DNA of 64,000 nt, taken from contig NC_051108.1 of NCBI RefSeq assembly GCF_901709675.1, positions 2,790,001 through 2,854,000 of the forward strand, written 5' to 3'. A program made the translations under genes and the position numbers. The DNA comes from Syngnathus acus (Eukaryota; Chordata; Actinopteri; Syngnathiformes; Syngnathidae). How positions within the stretch are numbered: position 1 is the first letter of the stretch; every line of letters begins with the position of its first letter. Positions 37,001 to 48,700 of this stretch are shown here, piece by piece. The notes below the pieces were generated by a model, which made no database searches, had not been told where the DNA came from, and saw only the letters and a program-made list of their open reading frames with translations.

Positions 37001-39035
37001 TGTGACGATATTTACTTCTTTTTAATAACCGGGTTCTTAAAGGTGCATTCAGGAACCTGTGAAGAATCAGACTAAAGTGTTTATGGTTGTCGTCGCCTTA
37101 GCTCATTTTTACATCTGGCCTGTCATAGGGACATCCAAATGCAAATCCAAATTCTCATAAAGGCCATGCGAGAACACAAGGTGAGAACTCTTATAAGTTG
37201 TTGTTATGGCGCTCTAATGGTTTGTGGCCATACAGGAGGTGAACTTTGACAAGGACTGGAAACTTCTCACAATATTTGTAGGGGCGAAAGACCTTTGCCA
37301 ATACTGCACTGACCAAGTAAGTGTTGAAGGAAACACGATTTGCCTTCGAAAAATATACAATTATTTCACACTATTGTCCACAGATTCAAATAAACTATGA
37401 AACAGTTGCTAACCAACTGACAGTCTCTCTTAGATTACAGGATGTTGCTAATAAATTTGTCTTGATGTTTTCTCCAGAACAATCTGTCACCGAGTAATTA
37501 CAGTCACAATCTAATGCTCGCGTTGGACGAACTTTACCAAGAGGTGAGTGGAATGAATTCAACATGTCTTGGTGTTTCCAAACAGCACTAACATTTGTGT
37601 CTGTGCAGGTACCCAGGCTGTTGGTCAATCTAGTGGGGATAATGCAAATGGACACGATAAAGCAAGTCAAGAAAAACACTCTGGGATGCTCCTTGCTGCA
37701 GAGGTTTGTTTTGAACATTTACATTCAGATTTCCTTTCAGCAAATAGAGTGTTTTTCTTTTTGCAGAACAATCTGCCCTTGTGTTATCAACCCAACTGAA
37801 AACTCCCCAGAGATAAAGGAGATAAAACAAATCAACCTTGAATACCAGGTAATACCCCCCCTCCCCTCAACTCCTTAAAAACACTCATTGCTATTGTTTC
37901 ATCATAGGCTGAAATCCATAATCTTATTTCTGGATCTCGTTATGATGGGAAAGAAGATTTTGCTGTTGTTCTTCAGCCATTTTTACACAATTTCTTCATC
38001 CCTAATATAGGGGTAAGTAAATGGGGGGGGGAAAAAAAAAAACCCTAATGAGAATCAATCCAAATTGTGACTTTGGTGTTTTTTTTTCTAAGGAAGGGGA
38101 GGTAGACACCACTTTCTTCTCTGTGGACTGTTTTCAAATCAGTGAGCGAACTCATGCAGAGATGGCCATCGGGCTCTGGAATAACATGGCGAGTAATCCA
38201 GTCATCCACTTTTCTTTAAATGGATGGAATTTTGTTCTAAATGTATGTTGTTATTTTTTTACAGTTGGAGCCTGTAGGTAGGAAACAAGCTTACAACAAC
38301 TTCACCTATGACCGCTCCAAGATTCACTGTCCCACGGAGGTACTGTATGAGCGCAAAGCAAAATCAGATGGCATAGGTCAGGTAGATTCTGATAGCAACA
38401 GATAACGGCTATAAACATTGATTACATCGCATATCACACAGCAAACGGGATGATCGAAGAATAAAAAGTATATAAAGCAATAATGTTTCATTGTAAAAGC
38501 CAGGTAATATATTCAAAATGGCTGTGCCATGTGCAGAATATTATTATAGTGGCAATAGTAATAGAAAGTTAAGATGAAGACTTTCAGTAGGGGGAATAAT
38601 TTGGAGCTCCATTTAAATTTAATTTTTGATTTTTTTTTAAAAAAGTTGTACTTGATTAATAGTTATATAAGTATAATTAGTTTGACAGTAAAATCAATTA
38701 AAAAAAGTCTAGTGCACTTATTTAATGCCACAGTTTCCCAATTTTTATTATTTCCCCAACAGGCTAGTCCCTTCATCTTCACCAAAGTCAACAGCGCGTC
38801 TCCTCCAACTTGGACAACCACGACGGCCGCCTCCCATCCCACGACCTCGCCAAACAGTACGGCAACCGGGTTTGTGCCCCTGTGCGCGACCCCCCAGCCG
38901 CTGTGGCTTCCAATTGTAGTGGGAGTTGTTAGCTTACTGGTGGGAATCACTTCTGCCTGGTTCGTGTGCTCTTTCATACTAGCTAAAAGACACAAGACAG
39001 AGTGCCAGGTAGAATTGCGAGCAGTAGCATTGTAA
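31053..39035 (+). CDS. plb1: Phospholipase B1, membrane-anchored, three lipase repeats
   Basis: Forty-two coding exons join in one frame (3252 nt, 1083 aa). They encode an N-terminal signal (residues 1-20, exon 31053-31113), repeat 1 (about 39-280), repeat 2 (326-about 640), repeat 3 (686-about 990), a Thr/Ser/Pro stalk and one membrane helix (about 1042-1067) with a short KRHK-type tail. Exon 2 is 31187-31240; the linker between repeats 1 and 2 is exons 33851-33925 and 34034-34094; the last exon is 38763-39035. PLB1 is a brush-border or epidermal SGNH lipase that cleaves phospholipids and acylglycerols outside the cell. Mammalian PLB1 has four repeats and about 1450 aa, so this form is one repeat shorter. 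Only repeat 2 keeps every catalytic block. One intron, after 38188, has a GC donor. Confidence 0.93.
31310..33779 (+). other. plb1: plb1 lipase repeat 1, degenerate
   Basis: Exons: 31310-31370, 31440-31474, 31626-31695, 31761-31812, 31891-31956, 32302-32367, 32457-32518, 32672-32747, 32882-32983, 33554-33616 and 33708-33779. The entry [13 protein letters not shown] aligns with [18 protein letters not shown] of repeat 2, but the GDS nucleophile block is lost (SIGLHM). The GGND block is replaced by VQVD, and no DxxH is visible. Several exon sizes (52, 66, 66, 72) equal those of the other repeats, which shows common origin. Frame and splice sites are intact, so a non-catalytic structural role is inferred rather than a pseudogene. 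Confidence 0.85.
33121..33410. repeat. AATAAAATGA-type minisatellite in plb1 intron
   Basis: A ten-base AATAAAATGA unit repeats about eight times from 33150. It alternates with copies of a longer segment containing TTCTTGGATTGTAGTTTAGT and CGTGGTAGAATA. The block lies between the exon ending at 32983 and the exon at 33554. It places many AATAAA hexamers in the sense orientation of plb1. Confidence 0.95.
34168..36024 (+). other. plb1: plb1 lipase repeat 2, catalytic residues intact
   Basis: Exons: 34168-34226, 34350-34423, 34507-34550, 34618-34726, 34835-34886, 34967-35047, 35122-35187, 35247-35347, 35404-35485, 35547-35651, 35722-35817 and 35953-36024. Catalytic blocks are GDS at 341-343 (Ser nucleophile), GGND at 454-457 and DCFH at 595-598 (Asp and His). 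Two further exons, 36132-36209 and 36281-36341, form a Pro-rich linker to repeat 3. In rat and human PLB1 the second repeat is also the active one, which supports this as the working lipase unit. Confidence 0.92.
36432..38339 (+). other. plb1: plb1 lipase repeat 3, catalytic residues substituted
   Basis: Exons: 36432-36490, 36628-36695, 36768-36811, 36898-36997, 37129-37180, 37236-37316, 37478-37543, 37609-37703, 37767-37848, 37908-38012, 38093-38188 and 38265-38339. Exon sizes match repeat 2 almost one for one, so the repeats arose by tandem duplication with introns in place. GDS survives at 701-703. The GGND block is GAKD (809-812), which loses the oxyanion-hole Asn, and DCFH is DCFQ (948-951), which loses the catalytic His. 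A dead or strongly altered active site is inferred. Confidence 0.88.
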
Positions 39036-39683
39036 TGCAATTAAATACTATTAGCATTGTGATAAGCAGGACATGCACCCAATTAGCTACAAATGATCAA
39101 GCCCCCAGTCTAACTCTCTGCTGCTATATTTTAAAGCACTGACTCCAAACTACTCTGCAGCGAGAGCTCATGTACTAAAATAAATAAAAATACATAAATA
39201 ATATGAAATATTGAAATCTTTTGTATGTATCTTTCCTTAGTTTATCATTGACTTGATATTTAAATGTTTTATATTTTGTATGATTAATGTACAGTGTTAA
39301 TAAAAACTCGATGTAACTTACTGTATTTTTTTGTAATTTCCATGTTTGTTCTATGGGTGAAAGATACATTTTTACATGACACGAACCATTGAAATTTATT
39401 CCGGCAACCGAATTCCCCTGATGTTTGTTGAGTGTATCTGAACAAACACATGAAAATACAAAGTAGTACAGTATACAGATTGAGAATAATAATTTATTCA
39501 TCCAAATTGAGTTGACTTACTACTCTACATTAAATACGAAATACATATTAAAGAGTGACAACTTTCTTTTGGGCATCAGCCTAATTTTTCCTTTTAAATC
39601 TTGATTAAATTGACTCTGGTGTAAGTACAACATATCATTTATGATATTAGCATATGTGATGCATGTGACGCTACATACGAACG
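39036..39683. other. Convergent 3' ends of plb1 and bpnt1
   Basis: No coding sequence is seen between the two stop codons. An AATAAA occurs near 39299 on the plus strand for plb1. TTTATT motifs (AATAAA on the minus strand), for example near 39490, could serve bpnt1. The stretch is AT-rich and looks like tail-to-tail 3' UTRs. Confidence 0.5.
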
Positions 39684-41807
39684 TCAGTCGGACTTGAGGG
39701 CTTGCAGCACCGACTGAGGCACTCTGCTGACGTAGTGCTCGTGGTTTCTGAGCGTGGCAAGAACGCCGCCGGAGTTTACGCGCTTCACATCGGCGTCGTA
39801 GCGGTACGGATTATTATGCACGTCCGTCAGCTTACCTGGTAGACAAAAAAAAAAAAAAGAGAACACATGAATGAGTGGAGCTGAATGAATGAAGTGTTGA
39901 ATCCAAAGTGATCTTTCGTGCCTCCAACGCAGTGCAGAAGAACTTCGGGAGCACACGTGTCCCATTTCTTGGTTCCTGGACTTGCAAAGACGTAAGCGGA
40001 TGCTTTTCCCTCAATAAGCTGGATGATCTGGAAACAAATAACAAATAATCACATTTTGTCAAAACAGAAAGACATCCAAATGGCAAAATGTTATTTCAAA
40101 GTTGAAAGTCAAGGACATCTTACCTTGTTTCCTGCACCACCGACTCGTAAAACCTCATGAGGTTCCATGGCATTGACGCAGTCTGTTATAAGCTTGCTGC
40201 TATGAGAACGGGTGGTGGTCACAATGCGTTTGTTGTCCGGAACTTCTTGCAGCTGAAATCCAAAGGCACCCAGGCCCAGCATTGCCCACATGGTTCTTCC
40301 CAAACACGCCCCTGGCCCAAGCTGACAAGAGAGAAGCGTCTTGAGTCAAGTGTCACCAAAAGCGAGAAGCATTGGCAATTGATTTTGGTCAGAACCTGGT
40401 AATTGTAGAAAGGCTGGTTGATGACACCTGCGATGGCTCTGCCTGCATAGGCAATTCCGATCAACACCGTGACATTATCCAGAAGACCTGAAGAACATGC
40501 AATATATTATGACTGATAGACATTTAGAGCAAACTACAACATTAACACTAATAAATACTAACTAAATGATTTAACAACTTACAGTAACTATTCTAAAAAA
40601 TAGGTGTGCAAATCAAAAATTGAAATCAAGTTAGTCAAGAACAACCTAAAATGTGAATCTAATAAATGTGTGGTCTTTGAAAAAAAATAAAAAATACTAC
40701 ACTTACATTTAATTCTGTTAATTCAACGTTGTGAAATGCAATGACTTTCTAAGTGGTCATAAAAATTGCATTAAGTTTCAACATACTGTATCTGCCAACA
40801 GTACAAATAATCACCCTTTGCTTATCAATAACTAAAGGTAATAGAGTATTTGTAGAAAGTGAACTCACCTTCAGTGTACTCCTTTGTGCCATCTACTGGA
40901 TCCACCCACACAACTAGCTAATATTTTGAGAAGACACAAACGGAAAAAAAAAACACCTAAGGTTGAATTAAGTTCGATATACCGCAAGAGGTATTTGGAC
41001 AACGGCTGACTTCGAAAAATAATCCACAGAACTTCTGTAACAGAAGTAAATAATATTCTGAAGGAATTGAATATTCTTCAGATGTCAAAATTACAGAAGT
41101 AATTGGCCAAACGTGACAAAGTGAAGTTACCGCAGTAACTGACCCAGAGTTTAAGTTACCTCTCTTTCTGGAACGGATAACTCAGAGTTTCCCTCATTTC
41201 AGGGTTAATTTTCACATAACCCTTTTCTGGAATACCCCTCTGGGCTGACTATACATTTAAATAATAACATGGCTGCAAATAGTTTCAAAACATACAGGTT
41301 GTTACCTCCTCCTCTTTCACTCCACTATATTCAGCTGGACAAACATTCAGAAGGATTTCTTCTGCCTGGCCATTTTCTATCAGGTCCTCCGTAACCTCCT
41401 CAGCTGGGAGTTCCTGCATGGAGTCGTTTGTTTATAAATCCATCCATTATCTTTGTGCATTATAGCCTATGATTAATGTAACATTCAGATTTTGGGAAGA
41501 CACAAAACGAAATGCACTCACCTCCTCGGCAATGATAGTAATTTTAGGGAAGCGTCTGGACAGTGAAGCACATATGCTCCGCTGTGCAAGTCTATCAGCA
41601 AGTGTCTGCAGATCATGGGCTCCCTCCTTCAAGCAAATGGGGAAACAAATGAGTCTCGTTTTTGACACATTCATGGACATCCCTCACCTTCTCCACTATG
41701 CCGAGTTCTCCGCGTTGAAGTACTTTTCTCACTATTTCTCCAGCTTTCTCGGCCACAGTGTAAGCCGACGCCACCAAACGAAGTAGCACAGCTGGACTCC
41801 CTGACAT
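39684..41807 (-). CDS. bpnt1: 3'(2'),5'-bisphosphate nucleotidase 1
   Basis: Eight exons, 5' to 3' on the minus strand: 41688-41807, 41522-41626, 41306-41413, 40869-40917, 40396-40487, 40124-40321, 39922-40027 and 39684-39835. Phase is continuous and the product is 309 aa (human 308). BPNT1 is a cytosolic, Mg-dependent, lithium-sensitive phosphatase that turns PAP into AMP in sulfur metabolism. It belongs to the inositol-monophosphatase fold: the metal motif DPVDGT is at 117-122, Glu residues of IIAEE are near 74-75, and WDTCAPE starts at 246. The start [20 protein letters not shown] fits the family. The intron after 39922 begins GC (GGAG/GCACGA) and ends CTACCAG; no GT donor fits the required phase, so it is a probable GC-AG intron. 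Confidence 0.95.
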
Positions 41808-42565
41808 TGCTTAAGGAACAATACAGCGAAAAAGACACGCTAAAAGTCTGTCTATAATATCGTTGCATTACATTTATAATAGACAACAAACGACGGACAG
41901 TTGTTCACTTTAAAGAGAAGCTAGCATGCAGAAATACTAACGATTGCTACAGAAATACACGAGAAATAAGTAGCAATGCAGAAGGAATACTTACTGGTGT
42001 AGGCAAATTCACAAGGAAAAGCTTTCAATTATCGTAAATGAATTTGAAATGGAGCCAGCAAACATTCGTCCAATGTAGTTCCAGCCGGGCAAAAGCACTC
42101 CCTAACAGATGGGCGTCTCTCTTGTGCAATAAAGTACTTTAAATTAAATAAACCACCACTATTTCATGTTGTGAAAATCAATTATGACAGCATGATTTTT
42201 ATCACGGCTCTATAACAACATTAACATTGCGGAATCGTCGATAAACTAAACCCGGAAGTGGGAGTCGCTGTAAATGTGTGAGTATTGACCCAAAGAAAAC
42301 AAACAAAAAAACCTTAACCCGGAAGTGAAATCGGGTATGTCTTCCGCGTTTAGTACGTAAGAATGCAACACTGCCTTTGGTGGACGTTTGATGAACTTCA
42401 ATTCCCCATGCTATAAACCTTAAAAAAGTAATTTTAAGTATCTCTCCTTTCAGCAAAAATGACACATATTACGGAAATGTGAAACAGTCATTTAAATAGC
42501 AGCCAACAGACAAATTACATTCATTGACATTACTGTTTCAAGTCAAGATTCACGGGCAATGCATT
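41808..42565. promoter_or_regulatory. bpnt1: bpnt1 upstream region with two ETS-type sites; saysd1 3' end
   Basis: Two CCCGGAAGTG motifs lie at 42251-42260 and about 42318-42327, both GABPA/ETS-like, 445-520 bp upstream of the bpnt1 ATG. The remaining sequence is AT-rich and noncoding. The right part must also contain the 3' UTR of saysd1, whose stop is at 42566-42568. Confidence 0.4.
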
Positions 42566-43465
42566 TCATCTATTTGCAAGGGGCCTATAGCCCATTTCTG
42601 CTTCCATCTGCTCTGCAGTGAGAGCGCCCGGCAGCGGCTCACAGTTCGGATTGAAGACAGAATATGCGCTCATCTCCTCAGGCTCCCGATCCTCCGGGTC
42701 ACGAAGTCCCTCGTACATCCAGTAGAAAAGGGAGATGACGAAAAATGCCCAGCCGAACTCCAGCTCCACAAAAAAGCTGAGCAGCATCACCCAGATCAGG
42801 ACTTTGAGTAGGGTGATGTTGGAGCAGTGAAATCTTCTTGTGGACAGCCATCTCCCCCACGAGCTGTCCAGCATCCAGTCCCCACAGGGCTGTGGGAACA
42901 CAAGAATCCTCTTATTTCAGTCTTTCAACAATAAAGTCACATTTCTGCAGTCCTTCGTGGATGCAAATGGATTATTATTGCATTGTTTCAAAGTAAGACA
43001 TTTGCAAACACCTGGTTTTAATTTGGTAAACAATACTTATGCCAATTTACTGACAAGGTACTGATCAAAAGTCTCAAATAATGACAACCAAAGCTTGTTT
43101 AGATATGGAGAGCTAAGTACGGGCAAGCTTGTCGCCATAGTAACGAAATGTTTGAGTACGGAGTTCAGCAAGGGAAGAAAGTGTGTAAAATAAATACAAT
43201 TCCTTATCCTTGGTTTATTTTGACACAAGCACACGGTTTCAAGCAGTCCAAGTAGCTCTTATTTGTGAAGAGCTACTTGGACTGCTTGAAACGCTTTAAA
43301 AACACAATTATTCACCTCATCTTGGGAGCTCTGGTTTGGATTTTGCTCATCAAGTGGAGTTGACGCCGCTTCCGCGATTGTTGGGGGAATACCGGTGCCT
43401 TGCTCCCGACCGGAACCCCTTTTAGACTGCCGCCGAGCCCTGAAATCTGCAAGCTTCCGCTCCAT
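42566..43465 (-). CDS. saysd1: SAYSvFN domain-containing protein 1
   Basis: Two exons on the minus strand, 43316-43465 (50 codons) and 42566-42889 (107 codons plus stop), give 157 aa; human is somewhat longer. The N-terminus MERKLADFRARRQ is basic. One or two hydrophobic helices follow (KVLIWVMLLSFFVELEFGWA and FFVISLFYWM), then the name-giving SAYSVFNPNCEPLPG and a tail ending EMGYRPLANR. SAYSD1 is an ER membrane protein reported to help clear stalled translocon-engaged ribosomes through UFM1-dependent quality control. The gene is head-to-head with the C12orf57 homologue, 645 bp apart. The SAYSVFN match makes the identity firm. Confidence 0.95.
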
Positions 43466-44110
43466 TTGGAAAATAAACTGTCACGATTTTGTCAGCAGAC
43501 GCTGAAGTTCATCCATCAAGCTCGTCGACACCTTCAACGTTCAAATGTGCTTTGACTGCCACGTATCGACGTCTTAGTGACATTTCCGTGTGACCACTCT
43601 GACGTTGTTTACTTTAGCCAGCTCGTTTGCCTGAAAGCAGGATTTGCTGTCGTAAAACGCCTGTCGCTAACCTGTACCGTCGTCGCACGAAGCTATTTTG
43701 CTTGCTTTGTTTTGTTTTCATCGTTGTGGTGAGTTGGATCCTAAAATACTACATTTGCAGATTTATTATTTTTATTATCAGTTATGTGTTTTGTAGAAGA
43801 ACTTGGGGTTAACGAGACATCGTCGATACGTCAACTCCAACCACACCTAATTCACGTCAACTATTCCACACTATTTTATTTATCACGATAAATTTTACAG
43901 TTTGCGTTAGTCTGACGTATGGCAGTCAAGCATAATAGATACGTGATGTGACGTTTTGCACGGAACAGATGACAACTCGATATCGTCATTAACCTTAAGA
44001 TATCGACCGAATTCAATCCATATGACTGCTTCTCCTTTTACGTCGGGTTATTATGTGTGCGACAATACAGAATAATTGCAATCGTGTGTTTCGTCAGTCT
44101 CTTTCCAGAC
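43466..44110. promoter_or_regulatory. Head-to-head intergenic region of saysd1 and C12orf57 homologue
   Basis: The 645-bp gap between two divergent start codons contains CpG-rich stretches near 43500-43720 and no other gene. A shared promoter is inferred from geometry. No TATA box is evident on either side. The coding exon of the C12orf57 homologue is preceded by CTTTCCAG, so its 5' UTR may be spliced. Confidence 0.45.
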
Positions 44111-44965
44111 ATGGCCTCTGCACCAGCACAGCAGCCTACCCTGACTGTGGAGCAGACAAGAGGTAAGTATATTATATTATATCATACATACATACATGCA
44201 TAGTACAGTTGTTCCACTTCACTGAGGTATGCATTACTTAGGCATAGTAACTTACTATGGGTTTTTGTGTTTGTGTCCTAGTGGTACTCAGCGAGGTGAT
44301 ACAGGCTTTCTCTGTTCCGGAAAACGCGGTGAGGATGGAAGAGGCGAGGGAGAGCGCATGCAACGACATGGGCAAGATGCTGCAGCTGGTGCTCCCCGTG
44401 GCCACGCTCATTCAACAGGAAGTCATCAAAGCGTACGGCTTCAACAATGAAGGAGAAGGTGACGTCAAAATGCAGGTGGTCCTCGGTTTACGTTGATTCG
44501 TTCCTACGCGGCAACGGAAACCGAATTTCGGTGCAAGTCGGAACAATAAAAATGGACTTTAAATATACGAAACGTGTGTCTGGAGACCGTCGTAAACCGA
44601 GGACCCCCTGAAATTGAAAATCCACGACACACTAGTTCTGCAGGCCCATTATGTGAGGCTTGGAATGTTGTGGATTGGTCAAGAAAGATAAAGAAAGGGC
44701 TATAAAATTGGAAATTCTGTGAAAATGTGCTAATGTTTGGGTAAAGTTTAAATAATTGGGATTTGTAGAGAAATTTCAAAGTAGTCCAAAAAGTGTTTTA
44801 ACCTCAGATCTGAATTTCATTTAAGGTGTCCTGAAGTTTGCCCGATTGGTCAAGATTTATGAAACCCAGGATCCTGAAATAGCAGCCATGTCAACCAAAC
44901 TCAAGTCTCTCCTCCTGCCACCTCTGTCCACACCACCCATAGGTGGCGCCATTCCAGCCTCATAA
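44111..44965 (+). CDS. Protein C10 (C12orf57/Grcc10 homologue)
   Basis: Three exons (44111-44162, 44282-44458, 44826-44965) with GT-AG borders encode 122 aa (human 126). Diagnostic stretches are VLSEVIQAFSVPENAVRMEE, ACNDMGKMLQLVLPVATLIQ and GVLKFARLVKIYETQDPEIA. The family is a small helical cytosolic protein whose loss in humans causes Temtamy syndrome with corpus callosum and eye defects; its biochemical role is still poorly known. A candidate AATAAA lies near 45142. Intron 2 contains a small MITE. The human locus is 12p13, so this neighbourhood differs from human. No frame disruption is seen. Confidence 0.93.
44475..44609. mobile_element. Short MITE in intron 2 of the protein C10 gene
   Basis: The ends GGTCCTCGGTTTACG and CGTAAACCGAGGACC are exact inverse complements about 130 bp apart, with a non-coding interior. 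No transposase is present. Confidence 0.75.
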
Positions 44966-45766
44966 GAATGATACTAATCCAGAGGCTCAGTGTCAATGTC
45001 ACTTTCTTTGAAAGGAAACATACATTATGAAAAACTTGTGTGACACCATTGTCATTTCATGAACTATATATATATACTGCGTATTTATCACATTTCCATG
45101 AACCAAATTTCCACATGACTTTGTATACCATGCCATATGCAAATAAATGTCATTGTTTTTATGTATTCTGAGAGTTTCTTTAACACAATTGTGCACACAA
45201 TTAAACATTAGTGCATCTAAAATCTACCCCATCCTTTATATGTATGTATTCATAATAGTTGCTTTTATTTCCAGTACCCAATTCATAAAATTTAAAAGGT
45301 AATAGTTTTATGCAGACAAATTAGACCTTTATTTTTGCATTAAGTCTCAGGCAACAACTTGACAACTTTAAAAAAAATAAAAATAAACACTGACCCTGAC
45401 ATGTTCCTCAGACAAATAGGATTAAAAACAATATTCAGTTTATGTCTAAGTTTGGCAGGCAATGAATGTGACCATTACAAACAAACATGATGAGGCTTAA
45501 CGGCCAAGATAAATAATGCTAGTGTCCCTATAGTCACCTTTAAAGTGCTCATTTTCTTCAAAAAGAAATTCAGTGCAAACCAGTAGTTCAAAGCCCACCA
45601 AAGTTCTGTGAGATTTATGGATTTATCATTAAAAAAAAAAAAAAATGGTTGTGCAGTCAGTGCAACAAACCTGCTTGCTTATCTTACCCAGCGTGAGCAA
45701 CGCCGTTAGAGAAACTACTACTGGGGACTTGCAAGGCAACACGGAGCGTAAAAAATAATCGCAGAG
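44966..45766. other. Convergent 3' region, noncoding
   Basis: This AT-rich stretch between the protein C10 stop and the cytospin-like stop shows no coding sequence. It probably holds both 3' UTRs, including AATAAA near 45142 on the plus strand. A 15-base A run lies near 45630. Confidence 0.5.
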
Positions 45767-48700
45767 TCATGTTACAGTCACACAGTCGACACTATAGGTA
45801 GTGGCTACCTCCATCTCAAAGTGACGAAATATGCTTTCGACATAACGTAGTACTTTATGCCAGTCTGGACCTTCATCCGTCAGCATCTCGTCCACCGACT
45901 GCCGCACGGTAACCATGAAAGTGCAAAATAAACATTAGCAGGGTCAAAACAATATTAATGAGGATAATCCCTCACCAGAGTAGCTTTGATCCCAATGGAC
46001 TCTCCTGTCCGAAAAGCAAGATTTAAATTTTCTTTCTGGAGGGAGGAATAAATGGCATTGGAGAAGAAAAGCAGCTTTTACAAAAATGTCAACCATCTTG
46101 TGTTACTCCTACCTTTTCTGCCGGGTTGAGACTGTTGTAAGGGATACGAGAAGGCAGATAGTTATGATACAAAGCACAGAAGGCCAAACCGTCCACCCAA
46201 CAAGTGCTGAAGTTTGTGATCTCAATGTACTGGAAATGAAAATGCTCATTTGAGTATGCATGAACACTCCCAAACACTCATTTGCAATCTCCAACCTGAT
46301 AGCCTCTGGTGCGACTTTGACATTGGTTCAACATGACCTGTCTTGTGCTGCAGTGACGTCGCGGCGGAGCGCGTGTCGATTCCGGAGGTCTGGAAAAGAA
46401 GTCAAATGTGCTTCCGACTTTGCTTACTGTTCGATTCATTCAAAGCCGTACTCACTTGATAACAACATCTGAGTGTGGGTTTTCTTCCTGTTTTCCTGCA
46501 ACATATAAAAACAAAAGTTGGTGTTCAAATTGTTTGGTCTCAGGGGCAGTTGGGGTACAAATTACCCAGAAGTGGCTTTGTGTATGCGGCTTCCATTTGA
46601 CGTTTGGACGCATAGGAGAGGACATTTGCTTTGGATGAAGTCTCCGAATCTCCAACAGTCTTCACTAACACTGTAAGAGTTTTTTTTGAGGGGGAAATTG
46701 GATATTCTTTTGGCTATACCGCAACTTAATGTGAAGTACACTGCTAATATATTGTGCTTGCATCTCAAAATAATGAAGTTAAAAATCTTTTGCGTCAGTC
46801 TTAGTATTACCTGTCTGACAACCTGACAAGTTGTCCTGCCGCTTTAAAAGATGAGACAGCTTCCTCCCTCGCGTTGGCTCTTCTTTCTGCCAATTAAAAA
46901 AATATATATAATAATAATAATTCTAATTAACATGAGCAATTTTTTTTTTACATTAAATGGGTTCTGTATGAACTCCATGCACTGTACCTTCGGTAATGGC
47001 AATGTGGATCTTGTTTTTATCGAGTTATTGTTATGAGAGTCAAGAGGCAATTGGAGACGGGGCACATTCCTGAGGGAGAAAAGTAAATATGAAAAAGTGC
47101 AAGCATGAAATCCAATACAAGACAGATTGGGAACTTACAAAGACCTTTCAGATGACATCAAGGTCTTCTTTGGATCACTCGCACCTCCATTTTTTTTCTG
47201 CAGAGCATCCACGTACGCCTTTCCTCTACCCCTTGCTGTCAGCTGCGTGCTTGCTGACTTTGGGGCATCCTTCTCATCAGAAGCTTCATGCTCCTCTTGT
47301 TTTTTCACACTTCCCACGTCAACCTTCGCCATAAAATTGCTCAATTTCATCTCATGTCGCCCCGCAGGGTTGCTTTTGTCTTCTGTGAACCTTCCATCCA
47401 TTTTCTCCTGCTTTTTTTCCAGTGAGGACAGTTGAAATGACTTGTCCGTGTGTTTGGAGCGTAGACGTTGCAGCTCCCGCTGAGTCTCTTGCAGCTTTTC
47501 GTGGGTCTGGGCCAGCTGCTGCTGCAAACATCTGCGGTCCTCCTGGAGCTCGATGAGGGCCTGATCCGATTCCGTCCGCATCCGCTCAGCCGCGGAAACA
47601 GTCACCAGCAGGTCCAACTGGAATTGCTCCCACTCTGACTTCTCATTCTGTAGAACAAAAATAAATAAATTCCAAGGCCTTACAAAATTCAACAAGTTTG
47701 CAGAGGGGACTCACCTTTAGAGTCTCCTGCAGGATGTTCACGTCCTCAGCCAGTTTGTCTCTCTCTGTTATCAGATGTCTGACCAGTTCTGACAAGATAA
47801 AGAAAATGTCAAATTAATGTTAATGAGAATAAATGCTGATGAATGTCTAGCGAGGGTTTTTTATTTTTTTATGTGCTGCCATCTTGTGGAATCAATTGTA
47901 ATTTTTAGACTAACAACACCACACGAGCAGGATTCGAATCCCAATCCCAGTGTCCAAGGTCACATTAAATCTGAGCCAACCAACAAGACTGGGAGCTAAA
48001 AAGACGTGGCCTACCTACAGCTTCCGTGGTGGCATCCGTGCTGAGGTTGAGGCCCAGCATGGTGCGGTGAGGCTCCATCAGGCCCGGCAAGGCTTGACTC
48101 AGCTCCTCTCCGGACGTCTCGGCCGCAGCCTGGGGCTCCAGCCCGCTGTCGTTCTCCAGCCCGCTGTCGTTCTCCTGCCAGCTCTGCTCTAACGGCCATA
48201 CCCTGGACGAATGCTCCGATGTCAGGCTGCAAAGATTGATGGCCGGGGCCTCGTCGTGGCTCGCCACTTCGCCTCTCTCATCCGAAGAATTTTCGTTGCT
48301 CAAAACGGCCCATTCGGAGGGTTGTGTCACTGCCAAGCTGGTACCCAGGGAGGCGTCGGCGGCCATTTTGAGCGAGGGTGTTTGCGACTTGTTGGCGAAG
48401 CTTGCGGAGGACATGGCCAGGGCTGCCAGATCCGTCTCAGAGGGCATTGCGAGAGCTTGGAAGAACTCCAAAGGAGAACCTGAGTGCAGGGAAAGGAAGG
48501 TTAAAGGTTAAAAGGAGTGTAGCAAACGTCCACGTTATAACGTGCTCACTAACACTCACGCTCATTCACTCCAAAAAATACCCAATCATTATTTCGTTCA
48601 CTCATTTGTAATGTGTAATTTTGTTTTAGAGTGTGTGCATTAAAAACATTTATTTAAAACAAATATTGTGTGGAGTCAGATATCTCCATCATCTCACTGG

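Noticed and set aside
47921-47955. tRNA-like B-box (GATTCGAATCC) in the cytospin-like intron, possible SINE or tRNA
   Set aside because: No A-box, acceptor stem or SINE tail could be found around it; at most an old remnant.
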